Source of the DNA: VRUE01 sp963788975
GTDB lineage: Bacteria; Actinomycetota; Thermoleophilia; Solirubrobacterales; 70-9
Direction: 5' to 3'
Length of the DNA: 64,000 bases
Assembly (NCBI GenBank): GCA_963788975.1
Contig: CAWBIJ010000002.1
Location: forward strand, 248,001-312,000
A model generated the notes under the pieces. It did no database searches. It was not told where the DNA came from and worked only from the letters and a program-made list of their open reading frames with translations. Below are positions 1 through 8,556 of this stretch, in pieces (position 1 is the first letter of the stretch; each line of letters opens with the position of its first letter). The translations under genes were made by a program, and so were the position numbers.

Positions 1-1082
1 ACGTCGAACCCTTCACCGGTAAGGCGGCCGATGTCGTTGCTGAGGCCGATGAAGAAGAGCATGATCACGAGCACGAAGCCGAGCGCACCGGCTCGCTCCA
101 TCACCCGGAATGAGACCGGCCGGCCGCGCACCTTCTCGACCAGGCTCCAGAAGATGTGGCCGCCGTCGAGCGGCAGGAACGGGAAGAGGTTGATCAGGCC
201 AAGCGAGAGGCTGACCACGGCCAGCAGTGTCAGCGCCTCGCGGGTACCGACGTCGATTACCTGGTTGGCGACGTCGCTGGTGCCGACGATGCCAGAGACC
301 TGTTTGCGCTGTTCCTCTTCGAAGATCCTGGCGAAGACCGTCACCGTCTTGCTGGAGACTTCCCAGACGACCGCGGCGGCGCGGTCGGCGGCCCCGCCGA
401 TGCCGAGGTCGGCGGGTTCGAGGCCATAGGAGAAGCCGACCCGCGTCCGTCCTGCCGCTTTGTCGTACTCCGGCCGGACCGAGATGGTCTTCACCTGGCC
501 GTCGCGTTCGACCCGCAGCACCACCGGCGTGGCGGCTCGGCAGCCGTCGGTCTGCCGGCCGGCGCATTTGTGGGCGCCCACATCTTCGAAGAAGCGTTCG
601 AGGCGGGACGTTTTGTCGATGCCGGGGTAGCTCTTGCCGTCGATGGCGAGGACGCGGTCGCCCGGTTTCAGCACCGCCGCGGCGGGTGAGCCGGGCACGA
701 CTTCGTCGACCGTTTGGCTCGGGTCGCTGGCCCCTAGCGCGAGAGCGAAGAGGATCGCGAAGGCGAGCACGATGTTGACCGCAGGCCCCGCCCCGATTAC
801 GACGATCCGCTTCCAGACCGGCTGTTTGTAGTAGCCCCGGGCTGCCACCTCCGGTGGCAGCTCCTCGTCGGGATTCATGCCGGTGATTTTCACGAAGCCG
901 CCCGCCGGGATCGCGCCGATCCCGTACTCGGTCTCCCCCCGTTTGACCGAGACCAGCTTCGGCGGGAAAAAGAGGAAGAAGCGCTCGACCCGCATCCCGG
1001 TCGCCTTGGCGGCGACGAAGTGGCCGAGCTCGTGGAGGACGATCAGCAGCGAGAAGCCGAGGAAGATCAGGACCCAGTTCAT
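1..1082 (-). CDS. rseP: RIP-family site-2 zinc metalloprotease RseP (3' end cut by window edge)
   Basis: This is an intramembrane M50 protease of the kind that cleaves anti-sigma factors and leftover signal peptides in the cytoplasmic membrane. The zinc-binding HELGH lies at residues 17-21 inside the first membrane helix. A PDZ-like segment follows (around GSPAAAVLKPGDRVLAIDG), and the second zinc-ligand region LDGGHIFW is near the C-terminal end. The reading frame is still open at position 1, so the last residues are missing; about 360 codons are visible and homologues run to roughly 350-450. The ATG overlaps the dxr stop by 4 bp, so translation is probably coupled. The dxr-rseP order is common in actinobacteria. 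Confidence 0.93.
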   Translation of the reverse strand, partial: MNWVLIFLGFSLLIVLHELGHFVAAKATGMRVERFFLFFPPKLVSVKRGETEYGIGAIPAGGFVKITGMNPDEELPPEVAARGYYKQPVWKRIVVIGAGPAVNIVLAFAILFALALGASDPSQTVDEVVPGSPAAAVLKPGDRVLAIDGKSYPGIDKTSRLERFFEDVGAHKCAGRQTDGCRAATPVVLRVERDGQVKTISVRPEYDKAAGRTRVGFSYGLEPADLGIGGAADRAAAVVWEVSSKTVTVFARIFEEEQRKQVSGIVGTSDVANQVIDVGTREALTLLAVVSLSLGLINLFPFLPLDGGHIFWSLVEKVRGRPVSFRVMERAGALGFVLVIMLFFIGLSNDIGRLTGEGFD

Positions 1083-2224
1083 ACCCTCGCCAACCCCCCG
1101 ACCTGCTCTTCGGTGCGGCGGCGCGCCTCCGCGTCGACGGCGAAGAGGTCCTCGAAGTGGGTGGGTTGCTGCGCCGGCATCTCGGCCAGGACACGCTCGA
1201 TCGCGGCCGCGATCGCGGTGAACTCGATCCGCCCTGCGAGGAAGGCAGCGACCGCGACCTCGTCGGCGGCGTTGAGGACGCAGGGGGCCGTCCCCCCCGC
1301 CTCGCCGGCCTCACGAGCCAGCCGCAGGCAAGGGAAGGCTTCGGGGTCGGGACGCTCGAAGCTGAGCTCGCCGAGCGCTGCGAGGTCGAGGCGCTCGACG
1401 TCGACGTCGGCGCGCTCCGGGAAGTTCAGCGCGTAGGAGATCGGCACTCGCATGTCCGGGTTGCCGAGATGGGCCAGCGAGGCGCCGTCGTTGAGATCGA
1501 TCAATGAGTGGACGATCGACTGCGGGTGGACGACGACCTCGATCCGCTCATAGGGAACGCCGAAGAGGTGGTGAGCCTCGATCATCTCGAAGCCCTTGTT
1601 GGCCAGGGTTGCCGAGTCGATCGTGATCCGCCCGCCCATGCGCCAGGTCGGGTGCGCGAGCGCCTCCTCGACCGTCACGCCCGAGAGGTCGGTGCGACCC
1701 CGGAAGGGGCCGCCCGACGCGGTGAGGACGAGCCGCTCGACGGTCCCGGGGGGCTCGGAGCGGATCAGCTGGAAGAGCGCCGAGTGCTCGGAGTCGACCG
1801 GCAGCAGCCTCGCCCCCGTCGCATCGGCGAGGGCGATGGTCAGCTCGCCGCCGATCACCAGGCTCTCCTTGTTGGCTAGGGCGACGTCGATACCCGCGCC
1901 CAGCGCGACCACCGTCGGGCCCAGGCCGGCAGCGCCGACGATCCCGTTGAGGACGAGGTCGGCGTCGGAGGAGCCGGTCAGCTCGCGGATCCCCTCCTCG
2001 CCGGCGAGGACCCTGCCGTCCCAGGCAGAGCGCGCCTGCTCGGCGGCACCGGGATCGGCAAGGGCGACGGTCGGGACGCCGTGCTGGCGCGCCTGCTCGA
2101 CCGCCCGCTCCCAGTTCGACCCGGCCGCCAGGCCGACGACCTGCAGCTCGTCGGAGGCGGCGACGATCTGCAGCGCCTGCGTCCCGATCGAGCCGGTGCT
2201 GCCGAGGATGACCAGCTTCTTCAT
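1079..2224 (-). CDS. dxr: 1-deoxy-D-xylulose 5-phosphate reductoisomerase
   Basis: The product converts DXP to 2-C-methyl-D-erythritol 4-phosphate with NADPH, the first committed step of the MEP isoprenoid pathway. The 381-residue protein starts MKKLVILGSTGSIG, which is the nucleotide-binding loop at residues 8-14. It contains the substrate and metal-binding motif PVDSEHSA, the motif NKGFEMIEAHHLF and HPQSIVHS, and its length is normal for the family. The ATG at 2224 was preferred over longer in-frame starts because the extra residues would be low-complexity sequence antisense to cdsA. It sits between cdsA and rseP in one minus-strand operon and ends with a 4-bp overlap into rseP. Confidence 0.96.
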   Translation of the reverse strand: MKKLVILGSTGSIGTQALQIVAASDELQVVGLAAGSNWERAVEQARQHGVPTVALADPGAAEQARSAWDGRVLAGEEGIRELTGSSDADLVLNGIVGAAGLGPTVVALGAGIDVALANKESLVIGGELTIALADATGARLLPVDSEHSALFQLIRSEPPGTVERLVLTASGGPFRGRTDLSGVTVEEALAHPTWRMGGRITIDSATLANKGFEMIEAHHLFGVPYERIEVVVHPQSIVHSLIDLNDGASLAHLGNPDMRVPISYALNFPERADVDVERLDLAALGELSFERPDPEAFPCLRLAREAGEAGGTAPCVLNAADEVAVAAFLAGRIEFTAIAAAIERVLAEMPAQQPTHFEDLFAVDAEARRRTEEQVGGLARV

Positions 2225-2243
2225 CTGAGCCAGTTTAGGTAGC

Positions 2244-3182
2244 TCAGTAGACCAGCTGGAGGGAGAGGTAGTAGCCGACGACGACGGTGAAGAAGACGGC
2301 GTCGAGGCGGTCGAGGAGGCCGCCATGCGGGCCGAAGATGCGGCCGGTGTCCTTCTTGCCCAGATCGCGCTTGATCATCGAGGCGAAGAGGTCGCCGACG
2401 GGAGCGATCGCGGCAACCGCGGCGCCGAGGATCAGCGCGTCGACCCCGGAGAGCCAGTCTTGGTAGAGGCCGGCGAACCAGAGACCCATCATGCCGATCA
2501 GGAAGCCGCCGACCAGGCCCTCGAGCGTCTTGTTGGGCGACAGGCTGGGAGCGATTTTGTGCGAGCCGAACATGCGCCCGGTGGCGTAAGCGCCGGTGTC
2601 GGCGGCAAAGGTGCCGACCAGGACGTCGACCATCAGGGCGGCCCCGTGATCGGGCAACTCGCGCAGGAGGACGGCGTGGACGAGCGGCACGCCGATCCAG
2701 ATGATGCCGAGCAGCGTCACTCCCATCGACATCGTGATCCCGTCGCGGTGCTTGCGGTCGGCGCCGAAGGCGAAGAGCAGCGGGAAGGAGGCGGCTAGGA
2801 CGAGGAGGACGTTGAAGGCGGTGCCGAAGTAGGCGGCGGCGATCAGGGCCGCGACCGAGAGGTAGGCGGCGAGCTGGATTGGGCGCAGGGCCTCGGTCAT
2901 CGAGAAGTACTCGCGCAGGCAGATCGCGCCGATAGCGAGCATCGCAATTGCGAAGGCGGGCCCACCGGCGACGATGATCGCGATCGCGAAGACGATCCAG
3001 GGGAGCGCGAAGAGGACCCGCTTCGCGGTCTCCCCCCGCAGCCGGCTGCGCCGCCGCGGCGGCGGTTTCGGCGGCGCCTCCTGCTCGAGTGGCTCGTCGA
3101 AGCCGCCGAAGAGGTCCTCGACCTCGTCGTACTGGCGCCTGCGACCGGCTCCGGCCGCGCTCTCCTCTGGCGTCTCGTTCAT
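2244..3182 (-). CDS. cdsA: phosphatidate cytidylyltransferase (CDP-diglyceride synthase)
   Basis: The enzyme makes CDP-diacylglycerol from CTP and phosphatidic acid at the membrane, feeding phospholipid synthesis. The predicted 312 residues begin with a polar, basic, proline-rich tail of about 75 residues and continue into many hydrophobic helices. The C-terminal part carries the family signature with SPNKTLEGLVGG, GDLFASMIKRDLGKKD and GGLLDRLDAVFF. The ATG at 3182 shares one base with the uppS stop (TGATG), which supports coupled translation and this start rather than a longer one. The polar N-terminus is longer than in proteobacterial CdsA, as often seen in actinobacteria. Confidence 0.93.
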   Translation of the reverse strand: MNETPEESAAGAGRRRQYDEVEDLFGGFDEPLEQEAPPKPPPRRRSRLRGETAKRVLFALPWIVFAIAIIVAGGPAFAIAMLAIGAICLREYFSMTEALRPIQLAAYLSVAALIAAAYFGTAFNVLLVLAASFPLLFAFGADRKHRDGITMSMGVTLLGIIWIGVPLVHAVLLRELPDHGAALMVDVLVGTFAADTGAYATGRMFGSHKIAPSLSPNKTLEGLVGGFLIGMMGLWFAGLYQDWLSGVDALILGAAVAAIAPVGDLFASMIKRDLGKKDTGRIFGPHGGLLDRLDAVFFTVVVGYYLSLQLVY

Positions 3183-3853
3183 CAGACTCTCGCCCCGAAG
3201 CGCCGCTGCCGCGCCGCGAACTCCTCCAGGCACTCCTCCAGCGCCTCGCGGCCGAAGTCGGGCCAGAGCTCGTCGCGGAAGACCAGCTCCGAGTAAGCGC
3301 ACTGCCAGAGCAGGTAGTTGGAGATGCGCCGCTCGCCGCTGGTTCGTATCAAGAGGTCGGGATCGTGCATCTCGGGTGCGTAGAGACGGCGGCGGAACTC
3401 CTCCTCGGAGCTCCCCTCGAAGCCTCGAGCCGCGTCGACGACCTCCGCCCTGCCGCCGTAGTTGAAGGCGACGTAGAGGACGATGCGGTCATTGGCTGCG
3501 GTCTTCTCCTCGGCCCAGGTCATCTTCTCGACCAGCTCCGGCGCGACGCCCTCGCGGCGGCCGACGAAACGCATCCGCACCCCCTCCGCGTCCAGCTCCG
3601 GGGTCTCGGCATCGATTCGCTCGCCGAACATCGCCATCAGGCCCTCGACCTCCTCCGCCGGCCGCGACCAGTTCTCGGTCGAGAAGGAGAAGACGGTCAG
3701 CTCCTCGACCCCCAGCTCGGCCGCGTCGCGCAGCCGCGCCTTCACCGTGTCCGCTCCGGCCCGGTGGCCCTCGATGACGGGCAGGCCCCGCTGCTGTGCC
3801 CAGCGCCCGTTGCCGTCGGTGATGATCGCTACGTACCGCGCGGAGGTGCTCAC
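3182..3853 (-). CDS. uppS: isoprenyl (undecaprenyl) diphosphate synthase, cis-prenyltransferase
   Basis: This cytosolic cis-prenyltransferase extends farnesyl or geranyl diphosphate with IPP to build the lipid carrier for peptidoglycan. The 223-residue protein has the N-terminal signature VAIITDGNGRWAQQRGLP with the metal-binding Asp, the helix GHRAGADTVK, and the C-terminal RTSGERRISNYLLWQCAYSE motif. The start codon is GTG and overlaps the frr stop by 4 bp. At 223 residues it is slightly shorter than the typical 240-260. It may form a decaprenyl or other chain length, which cannot be told from sequence alone. Confidence 0.94.
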   Translation of the reverse strand: MSTSARYVAIITDGNGRWAQQRGLPVIEGHRAGADTVKARLRDAAELGVEELTVFSFSTENWSRPAEEVEGLMAMFGERIDAETPELDAEGVRMRFVGRREGVAPELVEKMTWAEEKTAANDRIVLYVAFNYGGRAEVVDAARGFEGSSEEEFRRRLYAPEMHDPDLLIRTSGERRISNYLLWQCAYSELVFRDELWPDFGREALEECLEEFAARQRRFGARV

Positions 3854-4413
3854 ACCTCCATGATCTCCTCTTCCTTGCCCTTGAGCAGCCCGTCGATCTC
3901 GCCGATCGCCTCGTCGGTCTGCTTCTGCAGGGCGGCCTCGGCGCGGCGCTCGTCGTCCTCGCCGGCTTCGCCCTCCTTCTTCAGCTCGCGCAGGTCGTGC
4001 ATCACGTCGCGGCGCACGTTGCGGATCGCGACCCGGCCCTCCTCGGCGACACCGTGGACGACTTTGACCATCTCGCGGCGACGCTCCTCGGTCAGCTCGG
4101 GGATCTGGAGGCGAATCACGTTGCCGTCGTTGCTCGGCGTCAGGCCGACGTCCGACTCCTGGATCGCCTTCTCGATTCCCCCCAGCGAGGACTTGTCGAA
4201 CGGGGTGACCGTGAGCAGGCGCGCGTCGGAGGCGGCCACGTTGGCGAGTTGCTTGAGTGGGGTCGAGGTGCCGTAGTAGTCGACCGAGATACGGTCGAGC
4301 AGGTGCGGCGAGGCGCGCCCGGTGCGCACGGTGGCGAGCTCGTTGCGACTCGACTCGACCGACTTCTGCATCCGCCCTTTCGCGTCTTCGAGCAGTTCGT
4401 CGATCAACTCCAC
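3850..4413 (-). CDS. frr: ribosome recycling factor
   Basis: The factor splits post-termination ribosomes together with EF-G. The 187-residue protein is full length and contains the typical helical domain I with VRTGRASPHLLDRISVDYYG, the central domain with TPFDKSSLGGIEKAI, and IRLQIPELTEERRREMVK. It lies between pyrH and uppS in the conserved rpsB-tsf-pyrH-frr-uppS-cdsA order. The stop overlaps the uppS GTG start by 4 bp, and 17 bp separate it from pyrH. Confidence 0.96.
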   Translation of the reverse strand: MELIDELLEDAKGRMQKSVESSRNELATVRTGRASPHLLDRISVDYYGTSTPLKQLANVAASDARLLTVTPFDKSSLGGIEKAIQESDVGLTPSNDGNVIRLQIPELTEERRREMVKVVHGVAEEGRVAIRNVRRDVMHDLRELKKEGEAGEDDERRAEAALQKQTDEAIGEIDGLLKGKEEEIMEV

Positions 4414-4430
4414 AGTCGCCCCCGTTCCGG

Positions 4431-5168
4431 TCAGCTCGCGGGATCGCTGGAGACCAGCGTGCCCACCTTCTCGCCGCTGACGATCCTATCTATGTTGTCC
4501 TCACCGGCCATGTTGAAGACGTAGATCGGCAGGTCGTTGTCCATGCAGAGGGAGAGGGCGGTCGAGTCCATCACCTTGAGGCTGCGCTCGATCGCCTCGC
4601 GGTGGCCGATCGCCGGGATGAATTTCGCATCGGGCTTGATTGCCGGGTCGGCGTCGTAGACGCCCTCGACCCCGTTCTTGGCCATCAGGATCGCCTGCGC
4701 GTGGATCTCCAGCGCGCGCAGCGCCGCCGCCGTGTCGGTGGTGAAGAACGGGTTTCCGGTGCCGGCGGCGAAGATCACCACCCGCTGCTTCTCCAGGTGG
4801 CGCATCGCGCGGCGGCGGATGTAGGGCTCCGCCACCTCCTTGACGTCGATCGCAGAGAGAACCCGGGTGTGGGCGCCGAGCTTCTCCAGCGCATCCTGGA
4901 GGGTGAGGGCGTTGAGGACGGTCGCCATCATCCCCATGTAGTCGCCGGTGGCGCGGTCCATCCCTTTTGCGGCGGCCTCGAGGCCGCGGTAGATGTTGCC
5001 GGCGCCGACCACGATCGCCACCTCCACCCCGCGCTCGCGAATCGCCGCCACCTGGCGTGCGATCCGCTCCACCGCCACGGCGTCGGTCCCATAGTCGAGA
5101 TCGCCCATCAGCGCCTCCCCCGACAGCTTCAGGAGGATGCGGTCGAACTTGGGCTGCGGGGTGGCCAT
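4431..5168 (-). CDS. pyrH: uridylate kinase (UMP kinase)
   Basis: The product phosphorylates UMP to UDP in pyrimidine synthesis; bacterial PyrH is a hexameric member of the amino acid kinase family. The 245 residues begin with the phosphate-binding LLKLSGEALMG and include VVGAGNIYRG, the GDYMGMMATVLNAL helix and the nucleotide-binding region AAGTGNPFFTTDTAA. Its length is normal. It is cotranscribed with tsf upstream (32 bp gap) and frr downstream (17 bp gap). Confidence 0.96.
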   Translation of the reverse strand: MATPQPKFDRILLKLSGEALMGDLDYGTDAVAVERIARQVAAIRERGVEVAIVVGAGNIYRGLEAAAKGMDRATGDYMGMMATVLNALTLQDALEKLGAHTRVLSAIDVKEVAEPYIRRRAMRHLEKQRVVIFAAGTGNPFFTTDTAAALRALEIHAQAILMAKNGVEGVYDADPAIKPDAKFIPAIGHREAIERSLKVMDSTALSLCMDNDLPIYVFNMAGEDNIDRIVSGEKVGTLVSSDPAS

Positions 5169-5200
5169 CTACGGCCGCGAGCCTACATCGCGGCCCTGGG

Positions 5201-5803
5201 TCATTCTCCGACGCGGAAATAGGAGAAGCGGGCGATGCGGATGTTCTCGCCCGTCTTCGCGGCCAGCGCCTGGCGCAACTCCTCGATCGATTTCGAGTCA
5301 TGCTTATCGGCGTTGACGTGCGCCTGGTCGAGCAGGGCCACTTCGCTGGCCCACTTGGAGAGCTGGCCCTCGACGATCTTCTCGACCACGTTGTCGGGCT
5401 TACCGTCCTCGCGCGCCTTCTCCTCGAAGACCCGCTTCTCCGCCTCGCGCTCCTCGGCCGGGATTTCCTCAGCGGAGACGTACTGCGGCGAGGTGGCGGC
5501 AACATGCAGCGCGACCTCGTAGGCAAACACCTTGAAGTCCTCGTTGCGAGCAACAAAGTCGGTCTCACACTGGACTTCGACCATCGCCCCAACCCTGTCG
5601 TTGGCGTGGATGTAGGCGGCGACAACACCCTCGTCGGTCCCACGCCCTTCGCGCTTGGCAGCAGACGCCTGGCCCTTGACCCGAAGGATCTCGATCGCCC
5701 GATCCACATCTCCCTCGGACTCCGTCAGGGCGGCCTTGCAATCCATCATCGCCGCCCCGGTCCGGTCCCGCAGCGCCTTCACATCAGCAGCCGTAATGCT
5801 CAT
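5201..5803 (-). CDS. tsf: translation elongation factor Ts (short form)
   Basis: EF-Ts is the guanine nucleotide exchange factor for EF-Tu. The 200-residue protein has the N-terminal UBA-like domain with VKALRDRTGAAMMDCKAAL and the signature VEVQCETDFVARNEDF that contacts EF-Tu. It is shorter than the roughly 280-residue enterobacterial form and resembles the compact one-subdomain type known from Thermus. The ATG overlaps the rpsB stop by 4 bp, and the G-rich 3' end of rpsB supplies its Shine-Dalgarno sequence. Confidence 0.95.
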   Translation of the reverse strand: MSITAADVKALRDRTGAAMMDCKAALTESEGDVDRAIEILRVKGQASAAKREGRGTDEGVVAAYIHANDRVGAMVEVQCETDFVARNEDFKVFAYEVALHVAATSPQYVSAEEIPAEEREAEKRVFEEKAREDGKPDNVVEKIVEGQLSKWASEVALLDQAHVNADKHDSKSIEELRQALAAKTGENIRIARFSYFRVGE

Positions 5804-6978
5804 TTACCCTCCCCCTCGGCAGCAGCCGCCGGCTGGGCAGCCTTCTCCTCGACAGCCGGGGCCTCCGGAGCTTTCTCCTCAGCGGCCGGGGCCTCCGAGC
5901 TTTTCGCCGGTGCTTTCTCAGCCGCCGGGGCTGTCTCTTCTGCGGCCGGAGCCTGCGCGGCTTTGACCGGAGCCGTTCCGCCCGCGGGTGGCGCTGTAGG
6001 GGGAACCGCCCCCGAGGAAGCTTTAGCTACCGCAGGGGGCGGTGGGTCCCCTGCAGCGACAGGACCCGCGGCCGGAACGCTCTGTCCCGCGGACTGTCCC
6101 GCAGCCGGACCAGCCTGCGCTGCCTTTGCGTGCGCCGCCGCTTTCTCCGCAGCAGCTTTCGCTTCAGCAGCTTTTTTCGCCGCTTCGGCAGCCGCCAAGC
6201 GCTCTTTCTCTTCTTCCTCCCGCTTCTTCCGCTCTTCTTCCTCCTTCTTGCGGCGCTCCATCTCCTCGGCGAGGCGGCGCTCCTCCTTCACTCGCCAGGA
6301 GCCGGCGCCCTCCTCGATCGCGGAGCCGACGGTGCCGATCACCAGTTCGCAGGAGCGGATCGCGTCGTCGTTGCCGGGGATCACGTAGTCGACCGGCTTC
6401 GGGTCGCAGTTTGTGTCGACCAGGCCGATGATCGGGATCCGCAGGCGGGCGGCCTCGCGGACGGCGATCTCCTCGGTTTTGAGGTCGGTGACGAAGACGG
6501 CGTCGGGGAGGCGCTCCATGTCCCGCACCCCGCCGAGGTTGAATTCGAGCTTGGCCAGCTCGGCCTGCATCCCCATCCGCTCCTTGGTCGGCAGCAGCTC
6601 GAGCTTGCCCTCCTCCTTCCAGCCGCTGATCTCGTGCAGGCGGGCGATCCGCGCCGACATCGTGTTGAAGTTGGTCAGCAGGCCGCCCAGCCAGCGCTGG
6701 CTGACGTAGGGCATCTTGCAGCGGGCAGCCCACTCCTCCACCGGCCCGCGAGCCTGCTTCTTGGTGCCGACGAAAAGCACGGTGCCGCCACCGCTTGCTA
6801 GCTCGCCGGCGAAGCGCCGTGCTTTCTCCAACAGCTCCTCGGTCTGGATCAGGTCGATGATGTGGATCCCGTCCAGCTCGCCGAAGATGTAGCGGCGCAT
6901 GTTCGGGTTCCAGCGGCGCGTCTGGTGGCCGAAGTGAACTCCGGCCTCCAGCAGTTCCCTGAGGCCTGCCTCTGCCAT
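5800..6978 (-). CDS. rpsB: 30S ribosomal protein S2 with long C-terminal extension
   Basis: S2 is needed for late 30S assembly and for docking of S1. Residues 1 to about 225 form a normal S2 core, with LLEAGVHFGHQTRRWNPNM, VGTKKQA, RWLGGLLTNF and the C-terminal PGNDDAIRSCELVIGTVGSAI. After that come a charged Glu/Lys/Arg stretch (about 228-265, probably a single helix or coiled coil) and an Ala/Pro/Glu/Lys-rich tail to residue 392. Normal S2 has about 230-260 residues, so about 130-160 are extra. The ATG follows AAGGAG at good spacing. The tail is almost certainly disordered and its role is unknown. Confidence 0.95.
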   Translation of the reverse strand: MAEAGLRELLEAGVHFGHQTRRWNPNMRRYIFGELDGIHIIDLIQTEELLEKARRFAGELASGGGTVLFVGTKKQARGPVEEWAARCKMPYVSQRWLGGLLTNFNTMSARIARLHEISGWKEEGKLELLPTKERMGMQAELAKLEFNLGGVRDMERLPDAVFVTDLKTEEIAVREAARLRIPIIGLVDTNCDPKPVDYVIPGNDDAIRSCELVIGTVGSAIEEGAGSWRVKEERRLAEEMERRKKEEEERKKREEEEKERLAAAEAAKKAAEAKAAAEKAAAHAKAAQAGPAAGQSAGQSVPAAGPVAAGDPPPPAVAKASSGAVPPTAPPAGGTAPVKAAQAPAAEETAPAAEKAPAKSSEAPAAEEKAPEAPAVEEKAAQPAAAAEGEGK

Positions 6979-7113
6979 TGCGATGATCTCCTTGGTTGTA
7001 AAGGGGTGAAATCCCGTCGCCCTAGCCGGAACCCGGCGGTGTGCCGGGCAGGATCCGAGTCGCGCGGACGGGGGTAGATTGAAGGTCCGTCGATTGTAGA
7101 GCGCGAAGCTCGA
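6979..7113 (-). promoter_or_regulatory. rpsB-tsf upstream region with possible promoter and leader hairpin
   Basis: This 135-bp gap precedes the translation-factor operon. On the minus strand it has a -10-like TACAAT at 7098-7093, a short GC hairpin made of CCCGGC and GCCGGG about 50 bp further on, and an AAGGAG Shine-Dalgarno just before the rpsB ATG. Ribosomal protein S2 genes often have autoregulatory leaders, but nothing here matches a leader type I recognise. No clear -35 box was found, so the promoter call is weak. Confidence 0.3.
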
Positions 7114-7794
7114 TCAGGCGGCTCGCGCGGCGGCCAGCGCCGCGGCCAGGTCGGCGGGCAGCTCGGAGGCGAACGAGAGCCGCTCGCCGCTCTCGGGATG
7201 CGCGAAGGAGAGGCGGTGAGCGTGCAGGAACTGGCGCGCTAGGCCGTACTTGGGCTCGACGCCGTAGGTGGCGTCGCCGGCCAGCGGGTGGCCGATCGCG
7301 GCGAAGTGGGCGCGAATCTGGTGGGTGCGTCCGGTCTCCAGGCGCGCCTCGAGGTATGTCTCGTGCGCCAGCGCCTCCAGCACCTCGAAGTGCGTGCGGG
7401 CCTGGCGCGAGGCGGCGCCGGAGACGGCCATGCGATGGCGCTGGCGCGAGGCGCGGCCGATCGGCGCGTCGATCGTGCCGGTGCGGGACGCGAGCTGACC
7501 GCGGGCGAGGGCGAGGTAGGCCCGCTCGACCTCGCGCCGACGCACCTGAGCCTGCAGGGCGGCGTGGACGGCGTCGCTGCGGGCGACGACCATCAGGCCG
7601 CTCGTCCCCTTGTCGAGGCGGTGGACGATCCCGGGTCTCTCCGGATCCTCCCCGCCGCCGAGAATCTCGGCCAGCTCGGAGACCAGGGTCGGCCCGTGAT
7701 GCGAAGGAGCCGGGTGGACGACCAGCCCGGCCGGCTTGTCAACGACCGCGAGCGCCTCGTCGAGGTGGACGATCCGCAGCTCGCCCTCAGCCAC
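7114..7794 (-). CDS. RluA-family pseudouridine synthase without an S4 domain
   Basis: The product is predicted to isomerise uridine to pseudouridine in 23S rRNA or tRNA. The catalytic motif HRLDKGTSGLMVVAR with its Asp is clear, and GRTHQIRAHFAAIGHPLAGD is the conserved C-terminal block. With a GTG start at 7794 the protein has 226 residues and begins directly with the catalytic domain (VVDKPAGLVVHP). RluD-type enzymes usually have an N-terminal S4 RNA-binding domain and about 300 residues. The upstream sequence in this frame is antisense-like low complexity inside lspA, so no S4 domain is encoded here. It overlaps the lspA stop by 8 bp. The position in the cluster equals that of rluD, but target specificity is uncertain. 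Confidence 0.85.
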   Translation of the reverse strand: MAEGELRIVHLDEALAVVDKPAGLVVHPAPSHHGPTLVSELAEILGGGEDPERPGIVHRLDKGTSGLMVVARSDAVHAALQAQVRRREVERAYLALARGQLASRTGTIDAPIGRASRQRHRMAVSGAASRQARTHFEVLEALAHETYLEARLETGRTHQIRAHFAAIGHPLAGDATYGVEPKYGLARQFLHAHRLSFAHPESGERLSFASELPADLAAALAAARAA

Positions 7795-8257
7795 CGGATG
7801 CTCCCTGCGGCTGGGCCAGGTAGAGGAGTGAGAGCAGGAGAACGCCGGCGACGATCGCGACGTCGGCGAGGTTGAAGGGCGGCCAGGCGAGAAAGTCGAT
7901 GTAGTCGGTGACCGCGCCCTCGAGCACGCGATCGATGAGGTTGCCGAGCGCGCCACCGCTCAGCAACCCGACCGCCACCCACATCCCCGGGCGAGCGGGG
8001 GCGCGGGCAAAGAGGTAGCCGACGGCGCCGAGCGCCGCGACGCTGAACAGGATCAGCACCCCGCCCCCGCCGCTGGCCAGCCCGAAGGCGACGCCGCTGT
8101 TGTGGGAGAGCGTCAGCTCGAGCGGGCCGAGCACGTCGACTCGCTCCCCGGTGACCAGGCTGGCCTCGACCAGCGCCTTGGCGAGCTGGTCGAGAGCGAC
8201 CACGGCGACGGCGAGGGCTCCAGCCAGGAGCCAGGCGCGCTTCGCCCGGGGGCTCAC
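7787..8257 (-). CDS. lspA: lipoprotein signal peptidase II
   Basis: LspA is a membrane aspartyl protease that removes signal peptides from diacylglyceryl-modified prolipoproteins. The 156-residue protein starts at a GTG overlapping the yggT stop by 4 bp. It has four hydrophobic segments and the five conserved boxes, including DQLAKALVEASL, NSGVAFG, GGALGNLIDRV and the second catalytic Asp in FNLADVAIV. The adjacent motif VTDYIDF is also present. Length and boxes are normal for the family, so activity is expected. Confidence 0.94.
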   Translation of the reverse strand: MSPRAKRAWLLAGALAVAVVALDQLAKALVEASLVTGERVDVLGPLELTLSHNSGVAFGLASGGGGVLILFSVAALGAVGYLFARAPARPGMWVAVGLLSGGALGNLIDRVLEGAVTDYIDFLAWPPFNLADVAIVAGVLLLSLLYLAQPQGASGG

Positions 8258-8556
8258 CCTTGGATCAGGCCGACGACCAGGCCCTGCAGGACGAACAGCA
8301 CGATGACGCCGATGATCGGGCTGAGGTCGAGGGCGAAGCCGCCACCCCCGATCGGAGGCAGGATGCGACGAAAGAGGTTGAGGTAGGGGTTGGTCGTCTC
8401 GGTGACGAAGTCGAGCGCCGCGCGCAACCAGCGGTTGTAGGGCATCCGTGGCACCCAGGAGATCAGCACGTTGATGAAGATCAGGACGATGTAGACGAGG
8501 AAGAGCGCACTGACGTAGTCGGCGACGTCGTAGCGGGTCAGGGCGAGGGCGATCAC
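8254..8556 (-). CDS. YggT-family membrane protein
   Basis: This small membrane protein of 100 residues has two hydrophobic spans (about residues 15-35 and 75-97) separated by a basic segment with NPYLNLFRRILPP, which is the family hallmark. The family is widely found next to proC and sepF in Gram-positive genomes and has been linked to cell division and osmotic stress, but its biochemical role is not established. The GTG start overlaps the proC stop, and the stop overlaps the lspA start, so it is embedded in a tightly coupled operon. Confidence 0.88.
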   Translation of the reverse strand: MIALALTRYDVADYVSALFLVYIVLIFINVLISWVPRMPYNRWLRAALDFVTETTNPYLNLFRRILPPIGGGGFALDLSPIIGVIVLFVLQGLVVGLIQG

